NCBI RefSeq assembly: GCF_019130065.1
Contig: NZ_JAHSPG010000015.1
Location: forward strand, 558,001-622,000
Length of the DNA: 64,000 nt
Direction: 5' to 3'
DNA from: Pinibacter aurantiacus
GTDB lineage: Bacteria; Bacteroidota; Bacteroidia; Chitinophagales; Chitinophagaceae
Below the pieces are notes generated by a model that worked only from the letters and a program-made list of their open reading frames with translations, had not been told where the DNA came from and searched no databases. Made by a program: the position numbers and the translations under genes. Of this stretch, positions 42,447 through 52,023 are shown in pieces. Each line of letters begins with the position of its first letter. Positions within the stretch are counted from its first letter, which is position 1.

Positions 42447-44564
42447 TTAGTTACCTGGCATAATACTTATTGCAGCGCCGCCACCCGGGGCGAGTTTTAG
42501 GTTTAGTTTGGTTTTAGCATCTACTTTCAGCTTTTGTATCTTATATGATTCAGGGTTGTCTTTCCAATCTGCCTTATCTCCGTCGGCGTAAACAACGGCT
42601 ATGTATTTTTTCCCTTTATCGAGGAAGTCAAGTGGGATGTTTGTGGTTCTTGCGTTTTCATCTGTAATCGCTCCAATGAACCAATTGTCCTTTCCCTTTT
42701 CTTTGCGAGCTATGGTGATGTAATCTCCTGGTTCAGCTTCTAAAATTTTGCTGTCATCCCAATCTACGGGAACATCTTTTATGAACTGGAACGCATCAGG
42801 TTTTGCTTCATAGTTTTCCAACAAATCAGAAACCATTTGCACCGGACTGTACATCGTAATATAGAGCGCCATTTGCTTTACCAGCGTTGTGTGCACCTGC
42901 CTTGTAGGATCTTCGGGAGAATAATTTTTTAGTTTAAAAATGCCCGGCGTGTAATCCATAGGGCCGCCCATGAGCCGGGTAAACGGCATAATGGTTTCGT
43001 GCTCCGGCGAATTTCCTTTGCTGAACGCGTTGTATTCGTTACCACGACCGGCTTCGCACGCGAGCCAGTTAGGATAAGTGCGCTGCATGCCTGTGGGCCT
43101 CGGAGGCTCGTGCATATCAACCATTACCTTGTACTCTACTCCCTTTTTGGCTACACGCTCGTAATGATTCACCATCCATTGACCATCGTGATGTTCGCCG
43201 CGTGGAATTATTTTTCCTACATATCCTGTTTTTACAGAAGTGTAGCCGAATTTATTCATGAAGCGAAACGCCGTATCCATCTGCCTTTCATAGTTTGTAG
43301 CAGAACCAGACGTTTCGTTGTGCATGATCATCTTTACATTTTTCGAAGCGGCATAGGCTGTAATTTCTTTTAAATTAAAATCAGGGTACGGTGTTACAAA
43401 ATCAAAAACATCTTCTTTCCAGTTGCCGAACCAGTCTTCCCATCCTGTGTTCCATCCTTCTACCAACACGCCACCAATACCATTTTTCGCAGCAAAGTCA
43501 ATGTACCGCTTTACGTTTTCGGTGGTGGCGCCATGTTTGCCGTTAGGAATTAATTTACCATTAGCATCGGTACTATCTGCATATTCGGAATATCGCCATG
43601 TGCTTTTGCCGATCTGCATTTCCCACCACACACCCACAAACTTCATCGGCTTGATCCATGATGGATCCTGGATTACAGAGGGTTCATTGAGGTTGAGAAT
43701 AAGTCTTGATGCTAAAATATGTGTGGCTTTGTCGCTTACAATAATTGTGCGCCATGGCGTTTTGAATGGCGCATGCAGAAACGCTTTGCTGCCAACTGCA
43801 TCAGGAACAAGGCTGGAAGACAAACTGCTTGCGCTTCTGTCAACATGTAATTGCATTGCGGGATAACCAGATAGCGCCGCTTCATGAATGTTGATGTACA
43901 ACCCGTCATTTGTTTTCATCATCAAGGGTGTCTGCACCGCATATTGATCGGGGGCTACACGAACGGCAATATCTGTTGCTGTTGCGGCAAGCTTCCATGC
44001 ATCTACTTCACTAAGTTTTGAAGTGGTGTATGGATACTCATTCGTGTCGTAATCTCCGGGTATCCAAAAAGCTTTATGATCGCCTGTTAAATTGAAATGT
44101 GTGAATTCATCGGTGACGATAAAATATTTGAGAGCTGCCTGATTTGGAAAAACGTAACGAAACCCTACGCCATCTGCAAACACTCTGAAAACAATATCAA
44201 GGTACCTGCTGGCTACTCCTTTGTGCTTCAGGTGCACGGTGAGTTCTTCGTAGTTGTTCCGTATCTGATTCACCTCGCCCCACACAGGCTTCCAGGTTTC
44301 ATCGACGGTTTTCTTTTCACTGCCCAGCAATTCAAAGTCTTTGTAGAATGTACTGTCGTCACTCAATGCGAAACCAAGAGCGGATGGTTTTACAATTTGC
44401 TTCTGATTAAAATAAACTGCATAGTTGGGCGTTCCGGATCTATCAAGTACGAATTCCAGTTTCAATCTTTCCATCCCGGCATTTAGCGTGGTTGCTTCCT
44501 GAGCCATTGATCTTTGCAAAAAAGCAATGCACAAAAAGAAAACACAAGTCTTCATTAATCGCAT
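42447..44564 (-). CDS. GH97 inverting alpha-glucosidase (SusB type)
   Basis: A 705-residue secreted enzyme with a signal peptide (about 1-21, ending SMAQ). An N-terminal beta-sandwich (about 25-290), a catalytic barrel (about 295-560) and a C-terminal beta domain follow. Three glutamates, Glu417 (HNETSG), Glu486 (MHEPPRPTG) and Glu510 (RGNEY), are spaced 69 and 24 residues apart, exactly as Glu439, Glu508 and Glu532 of Bacteroides SusB. This marks the inverting alpha-glucosidase branch rather than the retaining alpha-galactosidase branch. It would cut glucose from alpha-glucan oligosaccharides made by the adjacent GH71. Confidence 0.94.
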   Translation of the reverse strand: MRLMKTCVFFLCIAFLQRSMAQEATTLNAGMERLKLEFVLDRSGTPNYAVYFNQKQIVKPSALGFALSDDSTFYKDFELLGSEKKTVDETWKPVWGEVNQIRNNYEELTVHLKHKGVASRYLDIVFRVFADGVGFRYVFPNQAALKYFIVTDEFTHFNLTGDHKAFWIPGDYDTNEYPYTTSKLSEVDAWKLAATATDIAVRVAPDQYAVQTPLMMKTNDGLYINIHEAALSGYPAMQLHVDRSASSLSSSLVPDAVGSKAFLHAPFKTPWRTIIVSDKATHILASRLILNLNEPSVIQDPSWIKPMKFVGVWWEMQIGKSTWRYSEYADSTDANGKLIPNGKHGATTENVKRYIDFAAKNGIGGVLVEGWNTGWEDWFGNWKEDVFDFVTPYPDFNLKEITAYAASKNVKMIMHNETSGSATNYERQMDTAFRFMNKFGYTSVKTGYVGKIIPRGEHHDGQWMVNHYERVAKKGVEYKVMVDMHEPPRPTGMQRTYPNWLACEAGRGNEYNAFSKGNSPEHETIMPFTRLMGGPMDYTPGIFKLKNYSPEDPTRQVHTTLVKQMALYITMYSPVQMVSDLLENYEAKPDAFQFIKDVPVDWDDSKILEAEPGDYITIARKEKGKDNWFIGAITDENARTTNIPLDFLDKGKKYIAVVYADGDKADWKDNPESYKIQKLKVDAKTKLNLKLAPGGGAAISIMPGN

Positions 44565-44596
44565 ATCTGTTTTATTTATTCAATCATTCTTTTTTT

Positions 44597-44707
44597 GCCA
44601 CAGAGGGCACTGAGGAACAGAGGATTTTGAGAGCACTCTTCGCTATTCAGCTCATGTAATTTACTATTCATCATTTCATTCATTTCTCTGTGTTCTCTGT
44701 GGCATAT
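44597..44707. repeat. Inverted repeat, CACAGAGG word
   Basis: CCACAGAGGGCACTGAGGAA and onward (44599-44622) faces TCTCTGTGTTCTCTGTGG (about 44687-44704). It lies between GH71 and GH97. Confidence 0.75.
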
Positions 44708-44718
44708 ATTGTTTTGCG

Positions 44719-44740
44719 GAGACGCGACATGTCGCGTCTC
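44719..44740. repeat. 22-bp perfect REP-like palindrome
   Basis: GAGACGCGACA and its exact complement meet at the centre. The GAGAC ends are shared with the 7153-7209 element, suggesting one family with a variable core. It ends seven bases before the GH71 stop codon. Confidence 0.9.
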
Positions 44741-44746
44741 TACGGG

Positions 44747-46378
44747 CTACCTGCCTGTATTCAATCGCGATGAATCTGCATTGTATTCCATCGAATAAAT
44801 GGGTGGCAGATCACCAAAAATGCTTTTATAATACTTACCAAATTCACTGCTGTAACTGTATGTTATCCTATCCGAACGATAGGGCTTGTCGGTAATCCAT
44901 TCAGGTGTGGTAAACTTTTTTACTTCTACACCGTTTCTTATGATGAATGCTGTAACGGCGCCTGCAGTTTGCGGGAAACGTGTCACAGCAAAGCCGGCAG
45001 GAACATCTACAATTTTACCATTTACGTTTAGCGACGCTTTGTCTTTCAAAATCGTTACTACTTCTATCGCATCTTCTGAGGCAAGCGACACGCCGTTTTC
45101 TTCGAAAGAAACTACGGGTATATCAAAAGGTTTTGGAGTTACATTGTGTTTGTATTTTTTAAAAAATGTTACTATTACATCTTCATCTTTATAGAAAGGC
45201 TGTTGTTTCCAAACACCTTTGTAATAATTCAGAAGGATGGCGAAACCATCGTTGTGATTGATTTCTGGCGCTATATGATGTCCTTCTGGATAATCATTCC
45301 AGGTGATGATGTTTATTACTGATGCTTCTCTTTTCATTCCGAATTCAAATAAGTTCCTGAAGTTGTAAGAGAGCCCGGTAGCAACATATTTGCGCTCCAC
45401 ATTTTCCATCCCCGCATTCACGGCGTCCTGTACGTCATGAAACATGTCCCATGTGCCACGCTTTAAAAGTTTGGAAGTATAAAAATCATTAAAGGTTGAC
45501 CCTTCAAAGGTTCTGTTCCTTTTCTTGCATTCATCTGCTACAAGATTTCCAATATATCCCTGCTCCTTGTATGGAAGTGTCCATACCCAAACAGCAGGAA
45601 AATAATCAAGCACACTATTCAATTTTTGTTTGGTAATATTTTCATTGATGCAATAAATGCATGCAAACTTTTCACTCACGGCATCACCTAATTTTTTAAA
45701 GGCTTTTGCCATGTAATATTGCTCCGGCTTGCCTTTGAGGTTGGCGGGAATATCTGCGATCTGTTCGCCGTACCACAAATACACAACAAGGCGGCCATCT
45801 GGTGTGCGCAGCCAGTGCGAATTGTTTCGGCCAACGGCATCCATAATGCCGTTGATGCGTTTTGCAAACTCGTGTATCTTTTTATCTTCTGTAGAACCGG
45901 AAGGATGAGATATACACAGCGCTAATTTAAAATCAATATTTTTTGCGTCGGCTACGCGAAAGTATGCTTTGATGATGTCGTCCCAGGAATCGTTGTATAA
46001 TGTGTAGTAAAATTGAAACCCGTCGATGCCGGATTTAATGGCCGTGCGCATTTCAAATTCTACGGCTTCATCCAGCGATGCATCTTTGAGTAAGCGATCA
46101 TTCATGGGAACCACTTGTGTGAGGCCGCCGATGGGTGCGGAGATATTTCCTTTAGGTGAGTAATAATCAGGATCACAGCTATCTTCAAACTTGTGTCCTT
46201 TGTATCGAATGATATTTGTCATGCAATGTGCAATGACCATTTTTTTGTTGGTTATGGACAAGCTCAATTCAGTTGCATTTTTGAGATTGTCTTGCGCACA
46301 GGATTGTAGTATTATGCAGCAACACAATGCTACAATCATCATGACAATGCTAACCGTATGTACTGTTGTTTTCTGCAT
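44747..46378 (-). CDS. GH71 alpha-1,3-glucanase lipoprotein
   Basis: A 543-residue hydrolase with a lipoprotein signal (ILQSC, Cys about 28), so probably anchored at the cell surface or in the outer membrane. GH71 features are the N-terminal MVIAHCMTNI, SGIDGFQFYYTLYNDSWDD, and INIITWNDYPEGHHIAPE in the second half. A C-terminal beta domain (about 400-500) is present. GH71 enzymes cut alpha-1,3-glucan (mutan, pseudonigeran), found in fungal walls and dental-plaque-type polymers. Next to an inverting GH97 and SusC/SusD, it defines the locus as alpha-1,3-glucan-directed. It follows susD by 192 bases. Confidence 0.85.
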   Translation of the reverse strand: MQKTTVHTVSIVMMIVALCCCIILQSCAQDNLKNATELSLSITNKKMVIAHCMTNIIRYKGHKFEDSCDPDYYSPKGNISAPIGGLTQVVPMNDRLLKDASLDEAVEFEMRTAIKSGIDGFQFYYTLYNDSWDDIIKAYFRVADAKNIDFKLALCISHPSGSTEDKKIHEFAKRINGIMDAVGRNNSHWLRTPDGRLVVYLWYGEQIADIPANLKGKPEQYYMAKAFKKLGDAVSEKFACIYCINENITKQKLNSVLDYFPAVWVWTLPYKEQGYIGNLVADECKKRNRTFEGSTFNDFYTSKLLKRGTWDMFHDVQDAVNAGMENVERKYVATGLSYNFRNLFEFGMKREASVINIITWNDYPEGHHIAPEINHNDGFAILLNYYKGVWKQQPFYKDEDVIVTFFKKYKHNVTPKPFDIPVVSFEENGVSLASEDAIEVVTILKDKASLNVNGKIVDVPAGFAVTRFPQTAGAVTAFIIRNGVEVKKFTTPEWITDKPYRSDRITYSYSSEFGKYYKSIFGDLPPIYSMEYNADSSRLNTGR

Positions 46379-46406
46379 AATAAGTTTTGATAATAAGGGT
46401 TCCGTG

Positions 46407-46425
46407 GGGCGAATCGCATTCGCCC
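46407..46425. repeat. REP-like palindrome GGGCGAATCGCATTCGCCC
   Basis: Reverse complement of the copy at 17360-17378, 28 bases upstream of the GH71 start. Confidence 0.85.
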
Positions 46426-46498
46426 GCGATGCAAACCATTACACACGTCCCTAAATGTTGGTCAATATTTCTTTTCAGTAGAACAAAAAATTTCAGGT

Positions 46499-46536
46499 AT
46501 AAACTATACGAAGCCTTTCGACTTCGCATAGTTTAT
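46499..46536. promoter_or_regulatory. Intercistronic hairpin between susD and GH71
   Basis: Fifteen-base arms (46499-46513 and 46522-46536) with one mismatch and an 8-nt loop. On the minus strand it is followed by a short T-run after about eight bases. It lies 35 bases after the susD stop and could attenuate transcription into the enzyme genes or protect the susCD mRNA. Confidence 0.65.
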
Positions 46537-46570
46537 GTTGTTGTTGTTAGAACACCTCCGTTGGTATTGA

Positions 46571-48397
46571 TTAGTTGTATCCCGGATTTTGATCTGCACT
46601 CGTAATCTTAGGATTAGAGTTGATCTCAGTTATTGGAATTGGCCATACGTAAGACTTGGCATCACTCCACTGGCTTGACAAAGTACCTTCATGTACATTC
46701 AAAGCATTCTGATAAAAGTCTGCTTCTGTTTTGCCAATTCTCCAGCGGCATACGTCGAACCACCATGAACCTTCGTTGTACAATTCGGCCCAACGCTCGT
46801 AGTATAGCGGGTTGTGACCAAGCACAGGATCGGTTGCAGAATTAGCAGGAGTTACATCAGTGAATGATTTATAGTCAATAGCAGACGCTGCATCTACAGG
46901 TAAATTATAAGCTCTGCGTTTTACTTTGTTCAGGTACTCAAGGCCTGTCGCATCTGAGCCCGAATTGTGCAATGCTTCTGCATACAATAGGTACACATCT
47001 GCCAAACGCAGCAGGTAAAAGTTAGCGCCATCTGCAGGTCCCTGGTTGTTAATGTTGTTGTAGATCACTGCATTTTTTCTAACACTGAATCCATATCTGT
47101 TTGCTTGACCAGCGAAGAAACTTGGCATACTAACAGGATACCATGTTTTGCCATCAGGCTTTACAGAATCAACCCATGGTTGCAAGCCGGCAACATACAG
47201 GCGGGGATCCACTGTGAGATTGCTTCTTGCAGCAACAGCTTTTGTTCTGTAAGTAGGATCCATTATTTTCTTAGGGTTGTCGAAAGCAGCAGGTTTTGTT
47301 GAATTAAAATTTGGGTTGTCTACAAGTGTGTAAGATCCTAAAGTGTAACCGAAACGAACCACGCTTCTGTCATGGAAAATTTCGTTACCGTAGCCCATTG
47401 GTTGAGATCCGCCTTCAGTTCCATCTGGTCCAAGATTCCACGGGCACCAGATCAAGCCATTAATACTTGTGGCATTGATGTTGTCGCCATATACACCATA
47501 GTTTCCTTTGGCATCCGGGTCAATGTTAAGTTCGAACAATGATTCTTCATTGAATTCATTAGCAGAATTTCCAACAAATGCATCTCTGTATTTTGTGTAA
47601 GGCATGAGGCTTTTACCGCTATGTGTAATCACATCTTCCAGTGTTGTTTTTGCATTGGCCCAATCTTGCGTGTAGATGTAAGCCTTACCCAGCAAGCCCT
47701 TTGCAGTCCACTCAGTTGCTTTGCCTCTTTCGTCACCGGTCCACACTTTACCTTTCAGCAAGGTTGCCCCTTTCTGCAGATCGCTTTTTATCAGGTCCCA
47801 TACTGCCTTAACGGTACTGCGTGGCACAGCTGTGCTGTCTAAAGAAGAAGGTACTTTATCGAAAATAGGAACACCTCTTTTATCGCCGCCACCATTTGTG
47901 GTGATATAGCTCTCACCAAACAAGCACTCCAATTGCATGTAATAATAGGCACGCAATGTATATGCCTGTCCCCTGATCGCATCTATATCTGCCCCGTCAT
48001 TTCCTTTAGAATAATTGGTTGCATAAAAATCTGCAGCTTTCAATGTTACGTTACAGTTTTTTACACCTGTAAACAATACCTGCCATGCTTCCGCCGCGTA
48101 TTGGTTAGATATGGAAAGATTGTTTTTCGCCATTTCGTTCCAACCCGGATCGCCGTCGTAAATAGCATCTACGCAATGCATGCTGTTGGAAAGTGCTTTT
48201 GGCAAAAAGTGAAAACCGAGGTAACCGGCATCACGCATGTTGGAATAACTTGCAGCCAAAACACTATTCAAATCGTTGATAGAAGCCGGGTAGTTGCTTG
48301 TAGAATACTGGTCCGTAGGTGATACGTTTGAAGGGTCCTTCGTACATCCTGCCAGAAGGCTCACTCCCAGTATTGCTGTATATATTTTTCTAATCAT
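46571..48397 (-). CDS. SusD/RagB-type nutrient-binding lipoprotein, locus 2
   Basis: A 608-residue outer-membrane lipoprotein with the lipobox LLAGC (Cys about 18). The SusD fold is seen in RGQAYTLRAYYYMQLECLFG and in the C-terminal YYERWAELYNEGSWWFDVCR. It is longer than locus 1 SusD, with an insertion around 290-400. It starts 32 bases after its SusC partner. The predicted ligand is an alpha-1,3-glucan oligosaccharide, from the adjoining enzymes. Confidence 0.95.
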   Translation of the reverse strand: MIRKIYTAILGVSLLAGCTKDPSNVSPTDQYSTSNYPASINDLNSVLAASYSNMRDAGYLGFHFLPKALSNSMHCVDAIYDGDPGWNEMAKNNLSISNQYAAEAWQVLFTGVKNCNVTLKAADFYATNYSKGNDGADIDAIRGQAYTLRAYYYMQLECLFGESYITTNGGGDKRGVPIFDKVPSSLDSTAVPRSTVKAVWDLIKSDLQKGATLLKGKVWTGDERGKATEWTAKGLLGKAYIYTQDWANAKTTLEDVITHSGKSLMPYTKYRDAFVGNSANEFNEESLFELNIDPDAKGNYGVYGDNINATSINGLIWCPWNLGPDGTEGGSQPMGYGNEIFHDRSVVRFGYTLGSYTLVDNPNFNSTKPAAFDNPKKIMDPTYRTKAVAARSNLTVDPRLYVAGLQPWVDSVKPDGKTWYPVSMPSFFAGQANRYGFSVRKNAVIYNNINNQGPADGANFYLLRLADVYLLYAEALHNSGSDATGLEYLNKVKRRAYNLPVDAASAIDYKSFTDVTPANSATDPVLGHNPLYYERWAELYNEGSWWFDVCRWRIGKTEADFYQNALNVHEGTLSSQWSDAKSYVWPIPITEINSNPKITSADQNPGYN

Positions 48398-48429
48398 TGT
48401 AGTTAATTTTTTAAAATTGAAAAGCGAGC

Positions 48430-51400
48430 TTAGAATGTCAGATCAAGACCTACTGACCAAATTTTTGCTTGAGGATATTGAGATACCGCGTCTACACCTC
48501 TTGTAGTTACAGTGATACCGCCTACATATCCTTGTTGTTGTGCCATAGAGAATCCTGTGCCGAGCTCAGGATCAAGACCTGAGTATTTTGTAATGGTGAA
48601 CAGGTTGTTTGCCATCACGAATACTCTTGCACTTCTCATTTTTATTTTTTCCATCAAAGCATTAGAGAATGTATAACCGATCTGCAGGTTCTTCAATTTT
48701 AAGTAGCTGCCATTTTCTACGAAGTAGCTGTTAACTTTTGTATAGTTGCCGTTTGGATCTAAAATGAATTGATTGGCATTTGCAGGATTGATGTAACCAA
48801 TACGTGGTTGTCCTGTAAGTTGATTGCTGCCAAGGTATGAAGCACCAAAGACTTTGCTGGTGGTGTTACCATCTGCCCAAGGGTACATTTCATACGCTTT
48901 TACACCATTGAAAAGTTCTACGCCCGCAACACCATTGAACAACATCGCGACGTCAATACCTTTCCAGCGCAGGTTAACGGTTGCACCATACACCATTTTA
49001 GGATTAGGATTGCCCAATACTTGTTTATCAGCTTCTGATACCACGTTGCCATTTTTGGCATCGTGTGCATAGATAAGGTCGCCTGCTTTTGCACCTGGTT
49101 GTGCAGTCGCTGCAGCAGCTTCCTGGTCTGTTTTAAACATGCCTATTACTTTGTAACCGTAGAAAGAACCAAAAGGAAGTCCCGCTCTTGTTACAGTAAG
49201 GTTTTGGTTTGGCATTACGTTAAAGCCTGCATCACCATTGCTGTAGTAGTTAACGCCATCAAACAACTGATCGTTTGGAATGCCTGAAAGATCAAGCACT
49301 TTGTTGTTATTGAACCCTGCATTGAAGCTCACATCGTAGCTGAAGTTTCCCGCTTTGTTTCTGTAACCTATCAAAAGGTCAACACCCTTGTTTTGCACTG
49401 AACCAATGTTCACGAAGTATGGTGAAGTGTAACCGGCACTCACAGGCATTTTCAGCGCATACAACATGTCTTTTGTTTTCTTGTTGTACCATTCCACTGT
49501 AAAATACAAGTGGCTGTTCAAAGCTTCTCCATCGATTCCTAAGTTGGTTTCGTATACAGTTTCCCAGTGAAGGTTAGGGTTAGGGATTGCGTTTAAAGAA
49601 TTTGCAATTACAAGTGGAGCACCGGGTGCAAAATTTTGTCCACCCAACGCGTTATAGCCAGCACCTGTAAACTTGCTGTAAGTAGCAGCGTAAGAATATG
49701 GATTGATGGCGCTGTTACCCAGTGAACCGTAGCTGCCTCTGATCTTTAAGAGATTAACTGCGTTGGAAATTGGTTTCCAGAAATTTTCTTCGCTGATGTT
49801 CCAGCCTGCGGAAAATGCGGGGAACGTACCTTTTTGTTTGCCCGGACCAAACACTGTAAAATTGGCGTCTTGTCTTATAGATGCAGACACATAGTATTTA
49901 CCGTTGAAGTTGTAGTTCAATCTTGCAAACTGAGATTTGATCAAACCGTTTGCATCATATTTACCATGAACAGTGGTGTTACTTTGAGAAGTTTGAATGA
50001 AAGAATATCCCGGCAAACCGATCATACTTTGGTTTGCTTCTACGTAGTTGTAAACATTTTTGATTTGCTCATAACCAACCAATGCGCTGATGTTGTGTTT
50101 GCCAAAAGTGTGATCGAATGACAACAGGTAGTTGGTAAGCAATGTAGAACTAACGATGGAGGTTTTATCCAGGAAGTTGGTAGCACTTGTAACCGCTCCA
50201 AAGTTGTATGGAGCCTGGTAATAATCGTTTGTTTCGTTATAGTAACCATAACCAAGGTTGGTCCTGAAAGTCAGGTACCATGGGAGTTTCACCTCGCCAT
50301 ATACGTTGCCCTGGAAATTGTTTTTAAAGTTTTGTGCCATTGCTGAGTTTACCGCGCCTACAGGATTTGGACCACCAAACTGTATGGCAGGATAACCCGG
50401 AGGAAGTGTTCCCCATGAATTATCCCAGCTGTTGTGTACGGGAATAATTGGTTGTGTGCGGAAAGGAGCATTGTGCAGTTGCGCTTCGCTACCTACAGGA
50501 GGAGCTGTTCTGCGTTGAGAAACCGATACCTGCTCTCCTATTTTAACGTAGTTGCCCAATTTGAAATCTGTATTTACGCGTGCTCCGCCAATGTTTGAGA
50601 AGTTGTTGATGTAAATACCTTTATTGCCATTGTAAAAACCCGAAGCGAGGTAGTTTACATTAGGAGAAGAACCGGAAACAGACAAGTTATAGTTCTGCTC
50701 GTAACCATTGCGATACAATTCATCCACCCAATCTGTATTTGCCAGTGTATCTGTTTGCGTAGCGCCTTTAAAGTAAGTAGGGTGAATAATGTTTTGCAGT
50801 TTGATCCAGTCATTTCTGTCAAGCAACTTCACCAGCTTTGGTTGAGAAACGCCATAGCGTGCGTTGAAGTTAACAGTAGGTCTTTGGGAAGCGCCTTTTT
50901 TTGTGGTAATCAAAATTACACCGCCGGCTGCTGCCGAACCATAAATGGCTGCTGCACTTGCATCTTTTAAAACTTCCACAGAAGCAACATCCTGAGGGTT
51001 AAGGTTGGTTCCATCTGTACGCACTCCATCCACAATGTAAAGTGGATTAGGTTGGTGAAGTGATGCTGTACCTCTTATCAGAATAAGCGGTTGTGCATCC
51101 GGTGCGCCTGAGCTCTTAATTACTTCCACACCGGCAGCTCTACCTTGCAAAGCTTCTGTAACATTGGTTACCGGCTGGTTTTTAAAAGCATCGCCTTTTA
51201 CAGATACAACGGAACCCGTCACATCTTTTCTCTTTTGGGTGCCATAACCCACTACCACTACTTCGTTGAGGCTTGATTTATTTGGTTGCAATGAAACGGC
51301 AACCGCTGTTTTGTTTTTTATAGAAATTTCCTGTTGATCATACCCTATATAAGTGATAACTAATGTTGTTGCGGAATTAGGTACAGTGAGGGTAAACACA

Positions 51401-51585
51401 CCTGTTGCGTTGGTGTTTGTTCCAGAAGAAGAGCCTTTTTCTTTAACGGTGGCACCGGCCAGTGGTGCGCCTTTGTCGTCGGTAATAGTACCGGTTACGG
51501 TTTTGCTTTGTGCCCTTGCAAGATTTACAAGAAACAGACACATAAAACCGCATAGCATCTGTTGTAGCAATCGTTTTGTAAGCAT
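48430..51585 (-). CDS. SusC/RagA-type TonB-dependent transporter, locus 2
   Basis: A 1051-residue importer with a signal peptide (about 1-25, ending ARAQ), a carboxypeptidase-D-like domain (VTGTITDDKGAPLAGATV), the TonB-box region LNEVVVVGYGTQKRKDVTG, a plug with NPLYIVDGVR and a beta-barrel ending in an aromatic-rich last strand (WSVGLDLTF). It should import alpha-glucan oligosaccharides with the SusD partner. The regulator gene lies 438 bases upstream in the same orientation. Confidence 0.96.
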   Translation of the reverse strand: MLTKRLLQQMLCGFMCLFLVNLARAQSKTVTGTITDDKGAPLAGATVKEKGSSSGTNTNATGVFTLTVPNSATTLVITYIGYDQQEISIKNKTAVAVSLQPNKSSLNEVVVVGYGTQKRKDVTGSVVSVKGDAFKNQPVTNVTEALQGRAAGVEVIKSSGAPDAQPLILIRGTASLHQPNPLYIVDGVRTDGTNLNPQDVASVEVLKDASAAAIYGSAAAGGVILITTKKGASQRPTVNFNARYGVSQPKLVKLLDRNDWIKLQNIIHPTYFKGATQTDTLANTDWVDELYRNGYEQNYNLSVSGSSPNVNYLASGFYNGNKGIYINNFSNIGGARVNTDFKLGNYVKIGEQVSVSQRRTAPPVGSEAQLHNAPFRTQPIIPVHNSWDNSWGTLPPGYPAIQFGGPNPVGAVNSAMAQNFKNNFQGNVYGEVKLPWYLTFRTNLGYGYYNETNDYYQAPYNFGAVTSATNFLDKTSIVSSTLLTNYLLSFDHTFGKHNISALVGYEQIKNVYNYVEANQSMIGLPGYSFIQTSQSNTTVHGKYDANGLIKSQFARLNYNFNGKYYVSASIRQDANFTVFGPGKQKGTFPAFSAGWNISEENFWKPISNAVNLLKIRGSYGSLGNSAINPYSYAATYSKFTGAGYNALGGQNFAPGAPLVIANSLNAIPNPNLHWETVYETNLGIDGEALNSHLYFTVEWYNKKTKDMLYALKMPVSAGYTSPYFVNIGSVQNKGVDLLIGYRNKAGNFSYDVSFNAGFNNNKVLDLSGIPNDQLFDGVNYYSNGDAGFNVMPNQNLTVTRAGLPFGSFYGYKVIGMFKTDQEAAAATAQPGAKAGDLIYAHDAKNGNVVSEADKQVLGNPNPKMVYGATVNLRWKGIDVAMLFNGVAGVELFNGVKAYEMYPWADGNTTSKVFGASYLGSNQLTGQPRIGYINPANANQFILDPNGNYTKVNSYFVENGSYLKLKNLQIGYTFSNALMEKIKMRSARVFVMANNLFTITKYSGLDPELGTGFSMAQQQGYVGGITVTTRGVDAVSQYPQAKIWSVGLDLTF

Positions 51586-52023
51586 AATCAGGATTGTTTA
51601 AAAAGTTTAAATATGTCGTAATGCAGATTGTTTTGAGAATAAACTATTAAATAGCACAACTTGTTTCGATCAGCGAAACATGTTTTTGCTACTTAACGTT
51701 CGATCAACAAAAAAGGGAAAATAATGATGTGGGGAACCCAATAGTTTTTTAGTCATAAACAAGCATTTTTGGTTTATAGCTTTTCAAGGAAGCTTTAAAA
51801 AGGAAGTAACATTTTCAGCGAACAAGTCGTTAGTCATGTTCACGAGATCAAAATAATAGCGGGAAAAAAGCGAAACCAATTTATATGCTCTGACTATAAG
51901 AAATATTTGCTAAAATGAGCGTTTTACAGAAATTAAATGATTGAAAATCAACTATCTAAAAACACATTAAACTTTTTTATATATAATGATATTTTACCCA
52001 TATTTTAATCCGATACAAGCATT
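51586..52023. other. Upstream region of the locus 2 susC
   Basis: This AT-rich 438-bp region should contain the glycan-induced promoter. I found no exact TAnnTTTG box and no repeat; no ORF is credible. The lack of the constitutive box fits activation by the adjacent regulator. Confidence 0.5.

Noticed and set aside
42447-44564. GH97 retaining alpha-galactosidase
   Set aside because: All three glutamates of the inverting SusB type are present at the exact SusB spacing.
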